From the NCBI GenBank assembly GCA_900550295.1, contig URRM01000032.1, positions 1 to 16,973 of the forward strand: a stretch of DNA of 16,973 nt, read 5' to 3'. Positions 7,477-14,730 of this stretch are shown one piece after another. Each line of letters opens with the position of its first letter. Positions within the stretch are counted from its first letter, which is position 1. Position numbers and translations under genes: made by a program. The notes beneath the pieces are model-generated. The model saw only the letters and a program-made list of their open reading frames with translations, searched no databases and was not told the origin of the DNA. This stretch comes from an uncultured bacterium (GTDB taxonomy: Bacteria > Cyanobacteriota > Vampirovibrionia > Gastranaerophilales > Gastranaerophilaceae).

Positions 7477-8070
7477 TTATATATAAGACTTAATCAGTTT
7501 TAAATCTTCTATTGTAATATCTTTTTGTTCTTGAGATGCGTATTGCATTAAATAAGAGGGGTGATAAATAGCAATGGCATTATATTTTTTACCATTTAAT
7601 TCCAATTCAAAGACATCACCCCTAACCTTTGAAATTTGAATTGATTTTTTGCCTGTCAAGGTTTTTAATGATGTTCCGCCACACAAAACTATCAAATCTG
7701 GTTGAACCACTTCTATTTGTTTATATAAATAATCAATGCAGTTTTTTATTTCGTTTGTTGCGGGAACTCTATCTTTGTTCGGTCTATCAGGATTTGTAGG
7801 ACGACATTTCAATATATTTGCAACATATAAATCTTCATCTCTATCGATACCTACTTTTTCCAAATATGTGTTTAATAATTGTCCCGCTCTACCGACAAAA
7901 GGTAATCCTTGAATATTTTCATCTTTTCCCGGAGCTTCACCGATAAAGACAACTTTAGCATTAAAATTACCCGCTGAAAAAACCATTTTATCACGTCTTG
8001 TAGCGATTTCACACGCATAACATTTTTTACAAATTGATTTTAAATCTTCAAGTTGCTTTTCTTTATCCAT
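7477..8070 (-). CDS. Family 4 uracil-DNA glycosylase (4Fe-4S)
   Basis: Removes uracil from DNA, starting base-excision repair of deaminated cytosine. Motif A is GEAPGKDENIQGLPFVGRAG (44-63), matching the family 4 GEAPG-x2-E-x2-G-x-PFVG-x-AG pattern. The second active-site motif is HPSYL (170-174). Iron-sulfur ligands are Cys14 and Cys17 (C-x2-C), Cys89 in NILKCRPTN, and Cys111; Cys20 is an extra cysteine common in this region. The Cys89-Cys111 spacing is wider than the 16 residues usual in family members I remember, because of a PDRPNKDRV loop insertion. The 197-residue length is normal. ATG at 8070 starts two bases after the symporter stop with only a weak GGAA before it, so it is the second gene of that operon. 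The two functions are unrelated as far as is known. Confidence 0.93.
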   Translation of the reverse strand: MDKEKQLEDLKSICKKCYACEIATRRDKMVFSAGNFNAKVVFIGEAPGKDENIQGLPFVGRAGQLLNTYLEKVGIDRDEDLYVANILKCRPTNPDRPNKDRVPATNEIKNCIDYLYKQIEVVQPDLIVLCGGTSLKTLTGKKSIQISKVRGDVFELELNGKKYNAIAIYHPSYLMQYASQEQKDITIEDLKLIKSYI

Positions 8071-8072
8071 AA

Positions 8073-9569
8073 TTATTCCACATCTTTTTCTTCATCATAA
8101 GGTTCATCTTTTATGTCACTGAATAAACCTACATCATACTTCTTGCAATAACGTTTTACTTCTTTTACAACAACATTAGACAATATAAACAATGCAAATA
8201 GGTTTGGAACTGCCATAAATAAAGTTACAGCATCAGAAAGGTTTATGATACTTTTAAAATTCATAGCTGAACCGATAACAATACAAATACAATAAACCAA
8301 TTGGAAGGAACGAGTTTTTAAAGTAGACTCTCCTACCAAGAATTGCCATCCTTTTAAACCGTAATATGATCCGCAAAGCATAGTACCCATAACAAAGAAA
8401 CTTGCCATTATTGTTAACAATATAGGGAAGAATGGGAATGCGGTAGCAAAAGCTTTTGATGTTAATTCGATACCAGCAATACCGTGAACATGCATGTATT
8501 CGCCGGTTACTACAATTACAAATGCAGTTGAAACACCTACGATACAAGTATCAACAAACGGTTGCAACATTGCAATGAATGCTTGTGCAACAGGTTTGCT
8601 GGTTTTTACTGCCGCAAATGCTGTTGGTGCAGTACCTAAGCCAGCTTCATTTGCAAACATAGCACGTCTAAATCCCCACAACATACAACCAAATAGTCCG
8701 CCTCCAACCATAGCGTGGGGTTGAAAGGCTTGAACAATAATAACCTTTATTGTATGAGGTATGTTATGAATATTCATTAATGAAATAATTAAAATACTTG
8801 TCAAATAAAAGACACACATAATAGGTGTAACTTTTTCTGTAAATTTACCTATAGATTTTATACCACCAATAATTGTAACCCAAGTCACAATAGCAACAAC
8901 TAAACCGATAAGCCAGCTATTATTAGCAAAAATACTATTTGCACCGCCGGTAACTTCGGTAATTTGAGTAGTCATTGCATTAATTTGAAATAAATTCCAA
9001 CCACCAATCACAGCCAACACTGAACACAATGCATAAGTTTTACCAAGATATGGTGCAATTTTACCTAAAATTTTACCTTTTAAACCTTTAGATATGTAAT
9101 ACATCGGACCACCTGAAGTTGAACCATCAGGATTTACATCTCTAAGCTTTACACCTAAAAGTACTTCTGAAAATTTTAGCGCCATTGAGAATAACCCTGC
9201 AATAATCATCCAGAAAATTACCCCCGGACCGCCTATTGAAACAGCTGCAGCAGAACCTGCGACATTACCTATACCAGCTGAAGATGAAATTGTTGCTGTT
9301 AAAGCTTGAAATGATGAAACTTCACCTTTTTTTTTGCGTTTAATTAAATCTTTATGTTCAAATTTGTGAGCAATAAGTTTTAAAGCGTGTTTAAATCCCC
9401 AAAAGCCAATAAATCTAAGTCTAAATGTAAAATAAATAGCAGCTATCATTAAAAGAGCAATCAAAAGTTGCACTTCAACACCATTTATAGTAACTGAATA
9501 AAATATTACAGATGAAATCCTGTCGGCTATTGGAGATAAGATACCATCTATCGCTGCATCTAAATTCAT
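8073..9569 (-). CDS. AGCS-family sodium:alanine/glycine symporter
   Basis: A membrane transporter that takes up small amino acids (alanine, glycine, in some members glutamine) with Na+ or H+. The 498 residues contain about ten or eleven hydrophobic segments. Family signatures are GIGNVAG (99-105), GGPGVIFWM (113-121), GGPMYYI (153-159) and, later, NEAGLGTAPTAFAAVKTSKP followed by a segment with QPFVDT. The SSSAGIGNVAG form differs from the more common TVGTGN-type core and resembles the AGLG/GLGN-like branch, so the substrate is uncertain. The ATG at 9569 has no SD; instead a -10 box lies nine bases upstream, predicting a leaderless or nearly leaderless mRNA. It is the first gene of an operon with the uracil-DNA glycosylase and is divergent from tRNA-Ser. 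The C-terminal tail is acidic and cytoplasmic. Confidence 0.92.
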   Translation of the reverse strand: MNLDAAIDGILSPIADRISSVIFYSVTINGVEVQLLIALLMIAAIYFTFRLRFIGFWGFKHALKLIAHKFEHKDLIKRKKKGEVSSFQALTATISSSAGIGNVAGSAAAVSIGGPGVIFWMIIAGLFSMALKFSEVLLGVKLRDVNPDGSTSGGPMYYISKGLKGKILGKIAPYLGKTYALCSVLAVIGGWNLFQINAMTTQITEVTGGANSIFANNSWLIGLVVAIVTWVTIIGGIKSIGKFTEKVTPIMCVFYLTSILIISLMNIHNIPHTIKVIIVQAFQPHAMVGGGLFGCMLWGFRRAMFANEAGLGTAPTAFAAVKTSKPVAQAFIAMLQPFVDTCIVGVSTAFVIVVTGEYMHVHGIAGIELTSKAFATAFPFFPILLTIMASFFVMGTMLCGSYYGLKGWQFLVGESTLKTRSFQLVYCICIVIGSAMNFKSIINLSDAVTLFMAVPNLFALFILSNVVVKEVKRYCKKYDVGLFSDIKDEPYDEEKDVE

Positions 9570-9578
9570 AAAACAATG

Positions 9579-9607
9579 ATATTACAAAAAAGTTAGAAAA
9601 TTAACAA
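9579..9607 (-). promoter_or_regulatory. Predicted promoter abutting the symporter start codon
   Basis: On the minus strand, TTGTTA (9607-9602), a 17-base spacer and TAATAT (9584-9579) are followed by only nine bases before the ATG at 9569. Transcription would start within about three bases of the ATG. No SD lies between, consistent with a leaderless transcript. Confidence 0.5.
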
Positions 9608-9644
9608 AGAGTAACAAAAAGTTAACGGAATTGAAAAGTTAGAA
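9588..9644 (+). repeat. Three direct repeats in the divergent promoter region
   Basis: AAAAGTTAGAA occurs at 9588-9598 and again at 9634-9644, with a related AAAAGTTAAC at 9617-9626. The first lies in the spacer of the symporter promoter, the third overlaps the -35 box of the tRNA promoter. They could be regulator sites, but in such AT-rich DNA chance repeats of this length are not rare. Confidence 0.3.
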
Positions 9645-9659
9645 TTTTTATGTTAATAT
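9631..9659 (+). promoter_or_regulatory. Predicted promoter of tRNA-Ser
   Basis: TTGAAA (9631-9636), 17 bases and TAATAT (9654-9659), with TG one base upstream of the -10 box (9651-9652) giving an extended -10. Transcription would start near 9666, about 32 bases upstream of the mature tRNA. Confidence 0.6.
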
Positions 9660-9697
9660 GAAAAAAAGTTTGTCGGAGAGGACAAATATAACAAATT

Positions 9698-9787
9698 GGA
9701 GACGTGGCCGAGTCGGCTGAAGGCGGCACCCTGCTAAGGTGTTATATGGAGTAATCTGTATCCAGGGTTCGAATCCCTGCGTCTCCG
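9698..9787 (+). tRNA. tRNA-Ser (anticodon GCU)
   Basis: A class II tRNA. The acceptor stem pairs GGAGACG (9698-9704) with CGTCTCC (9780-9786), discriminator G at 9787. The anticodon loop is CTGCTAA with GCT at 9733-9735, reading the serine codons AGU and AGC. A long variable arm follows, and the T arm is CAGGG-TTCGAAT-CCCTG. The 3' CCA is not encoded. It has its own promoter upstream and a strong terminator 14 bases downstream, so it is a single-gene transcript. Confidence 0.97.
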
Positions 9788-9800
9788 AATTTCTTAAAAG

Positions 9801-9825
9801 AACGGGCGCAAGCCCGTTTTATTTG
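9801..9825 (+). terminator. Rho-independent terminator of tRNA-Ser
   Basis: AACGGGC (9801-9807), a GCAA tetraloop (9808-9811) and GCCCGTT (9812-9818) form a perfect seven-base stem followed by TTATTT. It is one of the few GC-rich spots in the region and a textbook intrinsic terminator. Confidence 0.9.
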
Positions 9826-9838
9826 TAAAAGGGAGTGT

Positions 9839-10249
9839 ATGTGTAATTTATTGAGTGGTTTGATTATTACAGATGGTGCGATTATTTAGATTTTTTGGCT
9901 TAAATAGGGTGATTGAGGGGTAGGAAATAATACTACCATTCATAATTCAAACTACTCCAAAATACTCATTTTGCGGACTAACGTATAGGAAACGAGCATG
10001 AAGTAATTGGTCAAGAGTTTAAAAATGCAATTGCTATAATTGGAGAAGAGAGAAGAATTTTATTATAGAGAAGATAATAAATTAAAAGACACATAAAGGA
10101 ATGGGATAGTCAATCAAACCAGAAATACAATTTATATAAAGGCTCTAAAACAATCTGGCGTAAAAGTTGTGTTGGAAAAATTCAAAGAAAAAAGCATTGC
10201 ACCATTTCCTGATTATAAACAAATATTAAGCGAACAATCAATTCATTAA
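9839..10249 (+). pseudogene. Probable remnant of a decayed gene downstream of tRNA-Ser
   Basis: No intact gene occupies 9826-10393, but coding-like fragments do. An ATG at 9839 behind GGGAG opens a 16-codon frame (MCNLLSGLIITDGAII) ending at TAG 9887-9889. A second fragment in another frame runs 9982-10068 (including HEVIGQEFKNAIAIIGEER). At about 10050 the protein-like reading shifts back to the first frame (EEFYYREDNKLKDT, stop at 10094), then continues as 10097-10249, with YIKALKQSGVKVVLEKFKEK and FPDYKQILSEQSIH before TAA. The simplest reading is one gene of about 130 codons broken by at least two frameshifts and stops. I cannot name the family. Alternatively these are chance frames in AT-rich DNA. 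From 10250 to 10393 I see only the promoter of the next operon. Confidence 0.35.
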
Positions 10250-10301
10250 AAAACGGATAAAATCCAGTTATTATATGTAATATAGCATACATAATTTCAA
10301 T

Positions 10302-10329
10302 TTGAATTGTTTTTTAAAAGTTTTATAAT
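10302..10329 (+). promoter_or_regulatory. Predicted promoter of the 10394-15583 operon
   Basis: TTGAAT (10302-10307), a 16-base spacer and a perfect TATAAT (10324-10329). Transcription would start near 10336, leaving a leader of about 58 bases before the ATG at 10394. Confidence 0.55.
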
Positions 10330-10393
10330 TAAAGTTTTTCAAAAAAAAATACCGTAATATAGTAAGATATAGTAGTAGAAAAAAGGTATTGCG

Positions 10394-10678
10394 ATGGCAG
10401 AATATTATCAAAATTACAATCAAATGGAAGCTATACAAAAGCTAGAATTGCAGAACAAAGAAAAAACTGATAAATTTAAAAATCGTTTGAAGCCATTTGC
10501 CGAATTAAATACAATTGAAGAGGCAAAGGCTTTAGCAAAGAAGATTTTACCAGTAGCAAGTGACATTACACGATTTAGAGTTGGGAATGCAAAGTGTGTA
10601 ATAATCAATAGAGATAATTTATTTCGTATTTCAGTTGATACGAATGATGAATTTTTTGTTTACAACTTTGAGCAATAA
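10394..10678 (+). CDS. Small unknown protein, first gene of the operon (94 aa)
   Basis: I do not recognise this protein. ATG at 10394 follows AAAGG with seven bases between. The N-terminal half (about residues 1-50) is Gln/Asn/Lys-rich and helical, the C-terminal half (about 58-94) reads as three or four beta strands (FRVGNAKCVIINRDNLFRIS, then EFFVYNF). It has one Cys, no signal peptide and no membrane segment. The gene ends 18 bases before the 1276-aa gene and shares its promoter. Its position and size would suit a chaperone or partner for the large protein, but nothing in the sequence demonstrates this. Confidence 0.75.
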   Translation: MAEYYQNYNQMEAIQKLELQNKEKTDKFKNRLKPFAELNTIEEAKALAKKILPVASDITRFRVGNAKCVIINRDNLFRISVDTNDEFFVYNFEQ

Positions 10679-10696
10679 CGATAGGAGTAACGTACT

Positions 10697-13600
10697 ATGA
10701 ATTATATTAATTTAAACAATAGCAATTTATTCAATAAAAAAAACATTTTAAAACAATCTAGTACAAACTCCAATAATTCTGAATTGGGACATAATCAAGA
10801 TAATATCCAAGCCTCAAATGTTAAAGCAAAAACTATTGGTTCAAGTAATAATATTGTATCAGATTTTTTTATTGGAAAATCTAATCTTTCAAATCTATTA
10901 TCAAATGCAAAGAATTTAACCGATTCAAATTTGCCAAACGGCAATCACTCTTATGCAGGAAATGTTAATGGAAAAAACTTTAATATAATATCAAACACAA
11001 ATGGTAAGCGTTCAAATGGTTATACGCTTATACAATTACAAAATGTTTATGGTTTTTCAAAAACTATCATAGAAAAATATTTTACACCAACAACTCCACA
11101 GTTTGAAACAAAGATCCATTTGACATTAAAAAATAATCGTTTAAACACTTTAAGCAATATGACAACATACAAATTAAAATCAGATTGTGGTTTTAAAGAT
11201 ATTCAAGAATTAAAGGCACATTTAAACCAAGAATTTTATGAATACAAAAACAATTTAGTTTTAAATAACTTTATAAACGATACAAACAAAAAAACAACCA
11301 ACAGTTCTGATTTATACAAGACACAAAATGGTACAACATTAACAAATAAAAATTACACAAATTATGCCAATGAAATCAAAAAAGCAAGCGGTGACGAAGC
11401 AGAAGCGTTACGTGATGAAGCATTGCAAAAAATTGTAAAAGATTTTTCATCTGGAAATTTAACAGTACAACAAATGTTACAAGTACTAAACGCAATAGGA
11501 ATAACACCTCAAAATTCTACAAGTAACGATGTTTACAATTATACTTTTAAATATGGAGATAAAGAATATAACGTAACTTGCAACAAAGATGCGGCAAAAA
11601 GTAGTGTTGATAATAAACAAGTCAAGACTTACACATTAGACGAATATAATGCTTTACCGGAAGCAATAAGAAGCAAATACTTGGTTGCTACAGCGTCAGT
11701 AAATGGACAAGCTACAATGTTCAGACTTGCTGATGGAGTTTCTGAAAGCACTTTTGAAACAGCTCTTACAGCTACAGATAAAAATGATAGAGATGCCATT
11801 GTTAAACAATTTGGAGTTAGCAATGACAAGGATTTCTTTAGTGCTAAAAATTGGAGTTCTGACGATACAAAATCAATGAGTAAAATTGCTGGACATTTGG
11901 CTTACTATCTACAAACAAATTCTGAAGCTAAGGAAATGTTAAAAGGTTATGAATCAGTATTAGATACTCCTGTTATATTAAATTTAATAGTAATGAATAA
12001 TATTGAAAATGCAAAATCTGCTACTTCTGAATATGAATTAATTCAATCATCATTAAAAGATTTATCAAAATATATTGATAATCTTAAAGGTTTAGATAAG
12101 ACAAGTGATAAAGTCGGAGCAGAAGTAACATCAGCATTTGCCATGAAAATGGGCATTAATGCAAATGACATAGAAAATAATGAAACTTGTGCTCAACTAG
12201 AAGTATTTGTACATACCTTAGTAAGCGAAAACGATGTTAATAAATTCAAAGAAGAGTTTATGAAGTTTATTCAAGCTACACCAAAGGATAAATTGGCATC
12301 GAATTTTAGCGAAGCATTAAGCGAATATGTAAACAAAAATGTTGATTCAATGACTAATCCATTAGCTCAACTTGATTCAAGTATTTTAGCAACTGAAATG
12401 GCCAAAAAAACATCATCTGCTGTTTCTGACATATTAGAATCTTATTCATCTACTTTTGAAGATCTTTTAAATAAAACTCTTGAAGACTTAAAAGATGTAA
12501 ATATCTTAGATGAAAAAGAATTTAACTCAAAATTCAAAACTTTATTAAAAGAATTATATCAAAATGATGATGAATTTTTTAAAGAAGATTTAGACGATAT
12601 TTGTTCATCATTAGGTCTTACAGATAAAAATGCTGTTGATGCGGCTACTAATTCTATATTAAATACCATTACACAACTTACTTATAATGGGTTATTAGAA
12701 AGTTGCAAAGAAGCGTTTAATTTTAAATCTAACGATGAACTTGTAAGTAAATTTGACGGTCAAACTTTTGGTAATATTACATCATTTGTTGAAAAAATGT
12801 ATGCCTCTTCAGCTCCTACAAGAGCTAAAGCAATGTCAAGAGCTAGAAGTGCAGGTAATGTTAAATCGCTTACATCTAGTGTTTTTTCAAAAGCACAAGA
12901 AGTAATTGACAGATATTTAAATGACAGTGGTAAAGGACTATTTGAACAATCTTCAGTTGCTTTAATACACAATGTATATGAAAATGAAATGAAGGATCCA
13001 AAATATAATGATCCAAGACAAAACAAACAAGAAAGAGTAGTACAAGTTGCAGCAGCTGGTACTTACGAAGTTATCAAAGAATGTTGTCCAGCTATCGATA
13101 AGTTTGATTCAGCTGTAAATAAAGGTATAAACACAGTACATGAAACATTAAAATGGGCTGGCGTAAATGGTGGCTTAGGAGAAAAAGCTGTTGAAGAAAT
13201 AAATAACAATGGTGGATTTGTTAATACGATTATTCACGACGTAATAGAAAGTGCATATAAGCCTTATGAATGGAACGATGAAAAAGAACTTCCTGATTAT
13301 TGGGCAACTCATCAATTTATTTATGATCAAGTTGAATTAACGGTTGTAAATGAACATGAATATTGGGTAAACAATGAAAAATATGATACCCTTGAAGAAG
13401 CTCAAAAAGCTGTTGAAGAAAAAACAACTCCGGGCTATACACAAGTTCTTCATAGTTGGAATAAAAACGATGAAGGTGCAGATGCAATAGCGACAAAAAT
13501 GGGTTGGGTAAATAACATTAAAGAAACAACGGTTGTTGCTTCTGGAGACACTTATGCTGAACGTATAGCTACCGTATTAATACAAGAACGTGGATATACA

Positions 13601-14527
13601 CCAGAACAAATCAATAAATACTTAGAAGACAATGCAGATAGCGGTAAAAGTAAAGTTACTCTTATGAATGAATTAATGGCTAAAGAAAATTTAGCTTACA
13701 AATATGATACAACAACTGGCTCAGCTGCTGTTATAGATAAAGATTCTGGCGAAATTGTTGCTTCATACCAATCAAAAGTTCAAACTGATAATACTCCGCA
13801 AGAGGAGTCATATCAAAAAGGTCTTGAGGGCTTAAAAGATCAAGAAGTAACAGGAATTAGCAATTCATCGTATTCTACTGATAGATCTTCTTTTGAGTAC
13901 ATTGATCAAGAGGCAATAAGAATATCCAAAGAACATCCGCATTTAATTTATATCAATTCAAATGGCGAAATGTACATTAATGGCAAGATGGCAGGTAAAG
14001 TTGATCCCACGAAAACTAAAGCAGGAATGTATACAACTGATAACCTTAAAAACTTAGCAGATGCAGGAATGTCCGAGGCAGAAATTGAAAGCTTACAACA
14101 ACAATGCGATGCAATGACGACAGAAGAATTATACACTTACGTTTCTAATGATCCATGTTTGTGTCAACTTGCAGATAAATTAGCTATTGACATATCTGAC
14201 ATAGTCAAAATATTTGAGAGCGGCTCATGTTCAAGAGAACAAGTTGCTGAAACAGCAAAGATGCTTTCAACAATTGCAAACAATGATAATTTTACAATAA
14301 CAGTTTATGATGGACAATTTGAAGTTTCTAGTGCAGGAGCTAATTCTTCAAGTTATCAAGAGATGGAGCAAAATTCATTTGATGAAATGTATGATTCTAA
14401 TGGCAACTTAACTGGCAACAATGATGCATGGGAAGCTTATGAGCGAGAGCAAATTGAAGCTTGGCATCAAGAAAATGAAGCAAGACGAAAAGCTAATAAG
14501 AGTGGCGTACCAATAAAGTTTAATTAA
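10697..14527 (+). CDS. Giant Asn/Ser-rich protein of unknown function (1276 aa)
   Basis: I do not recognise a family. ATG at 10697 follows AGGAG nine bases upstream. The first 100 residues are strongly Asn/Ser/Lys-rich and probably disordered, with no Sec signal peptide, no lipobox and no membrane segment. Residues about 235-340 contain a helical QQMLQVLNAIG stretch, a strand pair around YTFKYGDKEYNVTC and YTLDEYNALPEAIRSKYL. The middle (about 390-700) is acidic and helical. Near residues 707-722 a short basic patch (TRAKAMSRARSAG) precedes a region with more Gly and Trp. Residues about 890-908 read WVNNEKYDTLEEAQKAVEE, a common small-domain pattern. The C-terminus is Glu/Gln-rich and ends in a basic RRKANKSG tail. 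It sits in an operon with two small proteins and a glycosyltransferase. Extracellular, surface or cytoplasmic location cannot be decided; without a Sec signal, export would need another route. Confidence 0.85.
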   Translation: MNYINLNNSNLFNKKNILKQSSTNSNNSELGHNQDNIQASNVKAKTIGSSNNIVSDFFIGKSNLSNLLSNAKNLTDSNLPNGNHSYAGNVNGKNFNIISNTNGKRSNGYTLIQLQNVYGFSKTIIEKYFTPTTPQFETKIHLTLKNNRLNTLSNMTTYKLKSDCGFKDIQELKAHLNQEFYEYKNNLVLNNFINDTNKKTTNSSDLYKTQNGTTLTNKNYTNYANEIKKASGDEAEALRDEALQKIVKDFSSGNLTVQQMLQVLNAIGITPQNSTSNDVYNYTFKYGDKEYNVTCNKDAAKSSVDNKQVKTYTLDEYNALPEAIRSKYLVATASVNGQATMFRLADGVSESTFETALTATDKNDRDAIVKQFGVSNDKDFFSAKNWSSDDTKSMSKIAGHLAYYLQTNSEAKEMLKGYESVLDTPVILNLIVMNNIENAKSATSEYELIQSSLKDLSKYIDNLKGLDKTSDKVGAEVTSAFAMKMGINANDIENNETCAQLEVFVHTLVSENDVNKFKEEFMKFIQATPKDKLASNFSEALSEYVNKNVDSMTNPLAQLDSSILATEMAKKTSSAVSDILESYSSTFEDLLNKTLEDLKDVNILDEKEFNSKFKTLLKELYQNDDEFFKEDLDDICSSLGLTDKNAVDAATNSILNTITQLTYNGLLESCKEAFNFKSNDELVSKFDGQTFGNITSFVEKMYASSAPTRAKAMSRARSAGNVKSLTSSVFSKAQEVIDRYLNDSGKGLFEQSSVALIHNVYENEMKDPKYNDPRQNKQERVVQVAAAGTYEVIKECCPAIDKFDSAVNKGINTVHETLKWAGVNGGLGEKAVEEINNNGGFVNTIIHDVIESAYKPYEWNDEKELPDYWATHQFIYDQVELTVVNEHEYWVNNEKYDTLEEAQKAVEEKTTPGYTQVLHSWNKNDEGADAIATKMGWVNNIKETTVVASGDTYAERIATVLIQERGYTPEQINKYLEDNADSGKSKVTLMNELMAKENLAYKYDTTTGSAAVIDKDSGEIVASYQSKVQTDNTPQEESYQKGLEGLKDQEVTGISNSSYSTDRSSFEYIDQEAIRISKEHPHLIYINSNGEMYINGKMAGKVDPTKTKAGMYTTDNLKNLADAGMSEAEIESLQQQCDAMTTEELYTYVSNDPCLCQLADKLAIDISDIVKIFESGSCSREQVAETAKMLSTIANNDNFTITVYDGQFEVSSAGANSSSYQEMEQNSFDEMYDSNGNLTGNNDAWEAYEREQIEAWHQENEARRKANKSGVPIKFN

Positions 14528-14541
14528 GGAAATAAAACTTT

Positions 14542-14730
14542 ATGAAATACGAAGTTTTATACACAAAATATAAATTTACAGCGAATGAATTTAATGCACT
14601 CAAGCTTATTATTCATGCAAAAAACGAAATTGATTTAGAATTTAAACTCAATTGTATGGATATTTATGCAAAACATGCCTTGTATAAAATGTTAATGCTA
14701 TTTGGAGGACATCAAAGTGCAAACAAATAG
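14542..14730 (+). CDS. Small unknown protein overlapping the glycosyltransferase (62 aa)
   Basis: I do not recognise this protein. ATG at 14542 lies 14 bases after the giant gene and has AAGGAA about 10 bases upstream. The sequence is mixed helical, with YTKYKFTANEFNALKLIIHA and a hydrophobic MLMLFGG near the end, but no true membrane helix. The last 14 bases overlap the start of the glycosyltransferase gene, so it may serve to couple translation. The tight spacing on both sides and the SD support that it is translated. Function unknown. Confidence 0.6.
   Translation: MKYEVLYTKYKFTANEFNALKLIIHAKNEIDLEFKLNCMDIYAKHALYKMLMLFGGHQSANK

Noticed and set aside
9698..9787. tRNA-Leu, because of the long variable arm.
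   Set aside because: The anticodon is GCT, which reads serine AGY codons; the discriminator G also fits tRNA-Ser.
9762..9790. An attachment site formed by the tRNA 3' end.
   Set aside because: I found no second copy of the tRNA 3' sequence in the window and no integrase gene, so only the decayed region is reported.
10697..11000. The Asn/Ser-rich N-terminus of the 1276-aa protein as a type III secretion signal.
   Set aside because: Composition alone is weak evidence, and no secretion apparatus or recognisable chaperone is in the window.
13530..13630. A LysM-like stretch (ASGDTYAERIATVLI) in the 1276-aa protein.
   Set aside because: Only the GDTY start fits; the rest lacks the LysM asparagine and the second-helix pattern, so no domain is claimed.
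14702..14716. TTG at 14702 as the start of the glycosyltransferase.
   Set aside because: The TTG overlaps the GGAGG itself, and the GTG at 14717 has that SD at ideal spacing; family homology begins only after the GTG.
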